64,000 nucleotides of DNA from contig CM049309.1 of NCBI GenBank assembly GCA_026874595.1, positions 67,622,926 through 67,686,925 of the forward strand, in the 5' to 3' direction. Of the stretch, positions 58,995-64,000 are shown piece by piece (position 1 is the first letter of the stretch; each line of letters opens with the position of its first letter). Made by a program: the position numbers and the translations under genes. The notes beneath the pieces were generated by a model, which worked only from the letters and a program-made list of their open reading frames with translations, was not told the origin of the DNA and made no database searches. This DNA comes from Sipunculus nudus (Eukaryota > Annelida > Sipuncula > Golfingiida > Sipunculidae).

Positions 58995-60367
58995 AATTTA
59001 TATAAAGCTATAAGGTGCCTTACACTAAACTGATAACACCTTTAAAATAATTCATAAAAATCTTTAACTTGCACAATTAACTGACATGTGTTATACATAA
59101 ATAATTTACTATGGACAGTAATTATTGGGCATTGGCATGATTTAAATCTATATGAAAGACAAAGTAGTAGATATATAGTAAGATGAGCAGATGTTGAAAA
59201 CTACTTGAAATTTTCAAGTGTGAAAGAGAACTTGCATAATAGCACTTGACAATTGTCTTTTATTGTTGCTGCCATGTTCTTGATAATAAGTTCCCAAAAA
59301 TCATTTTCTTGGACATTTACTAGGAGTCACCTGTAAAAACCTTTTAAGCTCAGCTGGAAATCTGTGCAGTCCCTGGAAAGCAGAAAAAAAAAGAAAACTG
59401 CCATATTGAAAAAAAAACAGGGGGACAAAGTACTGAATTTATCAGAAAAGTTGATGGTTATGGTGCCATTTGATGTAGGTGTTTTTAGTGTTATTGTATA
59501 ATCCTTACCTGAGCTGTAAACATTTTCACTCACGAGTAAGTTGGGCTGGTGTATATGTTAGCAAGGCAATGTTGTATGACCGAGAAGCTGATCTGGCAGC
59601 TTGCAGAGCATGAAAAAAAAACTATTTATTTTTTAATTATCTGCAGCTGCTGCCTTATTTCAATTATTGCCATTATGGATATTATTTTAATCTAGGACAA
59701 CACTTTGTTACACATACAGAGTAACATTTTTAGCATATATGTATGCTGGTATAGTCTGTGCTATCAAGTGCTGCCCATTGATTTTAAAATTTTAATATAT
59801 TATTTTTTACTTTCAAAGGCCAAACAGCCATATGAATATATATGGAATATATGCTAGAAAATTCACTTATTTACAAGGTTGTTACAATGTAAAACCCACT
59901 CAGTTTTTCAGTGTATAACCATAAATACATGCATGAAAATTGCCACAGGGGTGATTTTTATTTGTAGAGTGTTCATGAACTCATGGATTCCGGTAAAATC
60001 CAGTGTCTTTGTAGAGTTTATGTTATGGTTGTAGTCCTCCTCCTGGGGACCACCACTGCCAGATTGTTTATGCATGTTAACACATATCTGTTTGACAAAT
60101 TTTTCTTGTAAAATGGACGTACACATGTACACTGACATGGCATTTAAGCTTATTTCAGTCAAAATGTATATATGTACTTAAGTCAGATAAAGTACAGTTA
60201 TTTAATAAGGTAGGAGATTGCATTTTTGTGACCTAAGAAATGAAATGTACATGTTGCCTTTTTTGTCTTCGTCAGAAATGTGTGACCTTTTATTGCATTG
60301 ACTCGTTGTTACCAGGTTTTGATATATTATAGAATATACTGACTCTATCAAATTTATTTATTTTATT
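58995..60367. other. Intron-like spacer, nothing recognised
   Basis: AT-rich, no exon or repeat recognised. Confidence 0.4.
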
Positions 60368-60717
60368 GCCTCCTCCAAGAGGGTATGCATTCATCCCCAT
60401 TTGTGTGTATGTGTGTGCATTTTTCCACAACATATCTCATGCAGTCAGACACAGAATCTCATGAAATGTTTAGGGCATTATGGGAATGGGCCAATGAAGA
60501 ATCAGTTAGGTTTTGGTGTTGATCCAACACATGATCCAAATTCAGGAACATCATCAAGGAATATTCACAAATGTACAGTAACTTATGCACAGATGAAAAG
60601 GGGGAATATTTGCCACTGAACTTAGAAGTGAATGCAAATTAACAGTTTTGGGACCATTCAACAATGGGGGCCCCACTCATGGCAGAGGCTTGCATTCCTT
60701 AGAATGCAGATTTTTAG
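60368..60717 (+). mobile_element. Short Helentron-like non-autonomous element, family E
   Basis: Starts after TT with GCCTCCTCCAAGAGGGTATG. Near the end GGCAGAGGC (60681-60689) is the imperfect inverted match of the start. A hairpin GCATTC-CTTA-GAATGC (60692-60707) follows, and AGATTTTTAG closes the element before TT. At 350 bp it has no internal tandem array. Confidence 0.75.
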
Positions 60718-61246
60718 TTATAAATTGTACTGTACTTTATATATATTTCATTGGGGATTTCTTCACAGCAACGGATGTTTGTCGGCTAACTATCACCACC
60801 AGTTACACTGATAATCGATTGCTGAACCCTGGCTTGTAATCTTTTCTATATTAGCATGTCATCTAAAAGCCAACCCCATAAGATAATTTGATGAGATGCT
60901 TTGCCAGGTTTGTTAATATCTGTTTAATGTACTGTCCTTATATTAAAACAAATGTAAGCTCCTCACATGTGACCAGGAAGAAAATGCCGAGGAGAATTAT
61001 TTGCCGTAACCCAGTTGTTAATTTAATCAGCAGTGTACACTTTATCATACACTTAACATGGATTTATACTCCATAAGCTGTCAAGTGAAGAAGATGCTGT
61101 AACTTCTGAGCACTGGCCGGCGTGTATCTTCATTTGGTTACCTTAACGTGGCTGGCTCTCATCGATTGATCTGGCCTGGTTTTGGCCCACTGCCTCTTAG
61201 CCTTTTAATAGAGTTGCAAGACATAAATTCCTGGGAAATTGTGAAT
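60718..61246. other. Intron-like spacer, nothing recognised
   Basis: No exon or repeat recognised. Confidence 0.4.
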
Positions 61247-61248
61247 TA

Positions 61249-62947
61249 CCGTATTTATTCCAATTTGGCGACCACTTTAAAATAATTAATTTTCTCAGAG
61301 GTCGAGATAATGGAGGATATTTGAAAATAATCTTCCTTCTGAATTTGCGGTGGTCGAGAATTTAGAGGCATGCGGTTGGATAACCTTCCCTAGAGACGCC
61401 GAGCCGCTCTGACACTCGTGCGGTCATATGGTTTGAGTGATAATATGGGAATTTAAGTTCTAATTTGTTTTGTTAGCATTACAGTTTGTAAATTCCCTAA
61501 AACGGGCTTCCTACCGGCATGTGAATTATACAGAGTCCTCAAATGATTAATCAGACTTAGCTTAGTCACTTTACAAAATGATTACAGTCACTACTTCACG
61601 TGTATGTACGACGTTTCCCTGTCCTTCCCTTGACACAAGACGGCAACCCGTGTTTCTACCAGTTGTCTCAAGTTTACCCACCAGGTGGCGATACCGACGG
61701 ACCGAGAGGGACAAGCGTCTGAATTTAAGTTTGAATGTAAGATGGTATTAAGATATATTTTATGGGGTGTATTTTATAATATTTTCACGTATATTAATAA
61801 CTTATAATTATATATCATATATACTGCATGCTTGACCTATCGGTATTTTCGATAATGTATTTAAGATACCTACGATTTGAATTTGAGTCACGTGTACTCA
61901 TGCTTACTCATCCACTCAATCATACCACAACTGCGCTCAGCGTCATTGAACAAAGCCTGTGGCAGCCATTTATATACATTTTCATTACCGCAGCTTAAAC
62001 TCCTGTGAGCAGCTTTGAGTAGACTTGTTCAATTATCGGGAGTATGGAGGTATCTTTTAAATGTGCTTGCAGGTGGCCATGAGGCTGTTCTCTGAGTAGA
62101 TGATGGGTAGGGAGGAGCAATCATTAGATTACATGTTATGACAACAACCGTGCGATACCAGACTTGTTGTTTGGCTTCATTAACCAAGCACGGGCTTCGG
62201 CCCCTAATTACAAAATCAAAGCCCGTTAAAATCTGTTTGAACAAGACTTTCATAAGCGTTGGATATCACACCTCATGTTCAGGCAGCGTATATGAAGCTC
62301 CGGCACGGCTAATTGATCCAGGCGTAGCAGGTAAGATGTGAATAAAATAATATGACCAATGACTTTATTTACATTATTATGAATAATTTATCGAAATTAA
62401 CTGACAATAATCTAAAAGCGCGTTAAAATATACACGACCGATAATGGTCCTAGCTCCCGTGCCCTCGATCAAACCCTGTTTTGTACGGGCGGTCACCCAT
62501 CCGAAAACTAACCCCGGTCATTCGAGCTTAACTAAGACGATCGTTCTAACGATGTCACAGTTGTACCATCCCGCGTACTTCACCTTAAGTTGTAAATATT
62601 GGTGTTATAAATATCCCGCGTGAATTGCACACGGGGCACGTTCGTCACGGACATCCATTTGGAACTTGAACGCTTTATCATGTTTATATATTATGAAAAA
62701 TGCAACTTTGTATCTTCAAAAATTTTATTGCAAACATGCTCTAATTTGATATGGAAGCTCAGTGTAATAAGAATCTAGGAAGATACAAAATGCGGTGCCC
62801 GCGTGAGACGGAGGCATTTCACCTTAACATGGTCGACAGAAAACATCGTCGGCAGTCGCGAAATTAGAGTCATTTTAGAAATTATGCTTTCAAAATATTT
62901 TTTGGGGTCGAGAAATTAGAGGGATCGCCAAATTGGAATAAATACGG
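61249..62947. mobile_element. 1.7-kb TIR element with TA flanks (Tc1/mariner-like, non-autonomous)
   Basis: CCGTATTTATTCCAATTTGG at the left and CCAAATTGGAATAAATACGG at the right are perfect inverted repeats that continue through GCGA. TA dinucleotides abut both ends (61247-61248, 62948-62949), the Tc1/mariner/pogo duplication. Subterminal GGTCGAGA(T/A)AAT(G/T) and GGTCGAGAATTTAGAGG motifs recur and may be transposase sites. The interior is less AT-rich than the surroundings, holds a 5S-like segment and has no recognisable transposase. Confidence 0.82.
62455..62575 (-). pseudogene. Degenerate 5S-rRNA-like sequence (SINE head or 5S pseudogene)
   Basis: On the minus strand the segment reads GGATGGTACAAC near the start, AGTTAAGCTCGAATGACCGG in the middle and GGTTAGTTTTCGGATGGGTG then ACCGCCC. 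These match in order the 5S rRNA 5' region, internal box A (AGTTAAGC) and the intermediate/box C region (GGTTAGTACTTGGATGGGTG). Several substitutions, a diverged 5' half and a foreign 3' part rule out an ordinary functional 5S gene by eye. It may be a 5S-derived (SINE3-like) insertion carried by the TIR element; no 3' tail was identified. Confidence 0.65.
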
Positions 62948-62949
62948 TA

Positions 62950-63263
62950 ATAATATTTTCTGGTAATCCTATTTGATGAACTGATGTAGAATTGGTAAAA
63001 AAATGTTACATATTACAACACAGCTGACTGGTTTAACCATTAGAGAGAGTATTGACTGAGCTGCCAGTGGCTGGACTTTGCTAAGATTGTATGAAACACT
63101 AGTTCATTTTTTCTATGACATTTATGGCCATTGGTATTAAACCTGTGAATCATTAAGGGGTCTCCAGGTTAAATTTTCCTGATATTTGTCTTTCTGTTCT
63201 CATTCCAGTTATTGTGAACAATTGTAATATACATTTTAACTAGTATGTCTATTAAAAGTTTTC
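62950..63263. other. Spacer, nothing recognised
   Basis: AT-rich, between the TIR element and the truncated family A copy. Confidence 0.4.
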
Positions 63264-63953
63264 CATTCACGTTTACGCTGCAGACATCAAAGCTCATATC
63301 TGGGGGACCGATTGGGCCAAAATTTTGCTTGTGTATAGATCTCACATAGCTCTTTATCATACGCAAAACTGGTGGCGCCACCTGCGGCCATTTTTTGCAC
63401 AGCACAGTCTGCCGTAGGATAAAATCACTCGTATCTTGACAGTGGTTTCAACCGTTTGACATATCTGCCCCTAAAATTTTGCAGGTTTATACATCCTGGA
63501 CAGCTCTTTTGATTTTATGACAGGTGATGCCACCTACATTCTTGTTTACGCTGCAAACATCCAAGCTTTTATCTTGGAACCGTTTGACCGATTGGGCGAG
63601 AATTTTGCATGTGTATAGATCTCACATAGCTTTTTATCATATGCAAAACTGGTGGCGCCCCCTGCAACCATTTTGGCACAGCGTCCCTCTTTTTGTCTGC
63701 CACGGGCTAAAATCACTCATATACATGTAGTGGTTTGAGTTATCTGCCTTAAATTTTGCATATGTCTACAACAACTTTCTGGATTATGTTGTAGGTGACG
63801 CAACCTACATACACATTTCAGCAGCAGACATCCATGCTAATATGCAACACTTCACTCTATTCCCCCTTGCCACTCAATCCATGCCTCACTTCAACCATTC
63901 CACTCTGATTTTGGCAGATACACGTAGTCGCTTGTCAACTACCCATATTCTAG
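63264..63953 (+). mobile_element. 5'-truncated family A element (copy A3)
   Basis: Begins abruptly inside the array (CATTCACGTTTACGCTGCAG) and contains diverged GGTGGCGCC(A/C)CCTGC units. It ends with GGCAGATAC, a GTAGTCG-CTTGT-CAACTAC hairpin (one change) and CCATATTCTAG before TT. More mutations than A1/A2 suggest an older insertion. Confidence 0.8.
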
Positions 63954-64000
63954 TTAGAAAAATACTGCTTATTGTTGCATGTTTGTTGTTTATCTGTACA

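Noticed and set aside
60000-60070. Possible NUDT exon 2 on the basis of a glycine-rich GGPQEED segment
   Set aside because: It lies on the minus strand, lacks the PGGG and REVxEE Nudix pattern, and has no matching splice sites.
62455-62575. Functional 5S rRNA gene
   Set aside because: The 5' half and the 3' end differ too much from 5S, and it lies as a single copy inside a transposon.

Overview
This is a window of a eukaryotic nuclear genome, most likely an invertebrate and probably a mollusc or another lophotrochozoan. That placement is inferred from the AT-rich sequence, the dense short non-autonomous transposons, the very low gene density, and repeat families of a type common in bivalves and gastropods. 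No taxonomic search was possible. The only host gene recognised is the first coding exon of a NUDT3/NUDT4-type diphosphoinositol polyphosphate phosphohydrolase (26293-26391, + strand). It ends in a consensus splice donor. No later exon was recognised, so the right-hand 37.6 kb may be its first intron.

Left part (1-7.4 kb): GATCGGG-rich palindromic repeat patches, a mosaic of near-identical duplicated blocks (3.9-5.0 kb and 6.5-6.9 kb), a small hAT-like MITE, and a decayed pogo/Tigger-type DNA-binding domain. At 7378-14128 lies an almost full-length but mutated Ty3/gypsy LTR retrotransposon with a 4-bp target-site duplication, a tRNA-Pro primer-binding site and a polypurine tract. Its integrase lies upstream of reverse transcriptase, the Gmr1-type arrangement, and its Gag contains a SCAN-like capsid segment. 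Next come a 2.4-kb array of about 36-bp units (14.5-16.9 kb), a 175-bp near-perfect palindrome (20.4 kb) and a six-copy 180-bp satellite (23 kb).

Right part (26.4-64 kb): probable intron packed with mobile elements. Five families of Helentron/Helitron-like non-autonomous elements (here called A to E) share one design. Each starts with a short palindrome, repeats the first bases in inverted form near the far end, and, in A, B, C and E, has a small hairpin 5-11 nt before the 3' end. Most carry an internal satellite array (280, 180, 289 or about 680 bp). Two hAT elements with 8-bp target duplications, a Harbinger-like MITE with TTA duplications, a pogo/Tigger-like MITE and a 1.7-kb TIR element containing a degenerate 5S-rRNA-like segment are also present.

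No intact transposase, reverse transcriptase or replicase gene was found. The window is a record of past transposition, not an operon-like system; its coherent features are the rearranged retrotransposon and the set of Helentron-like elements.
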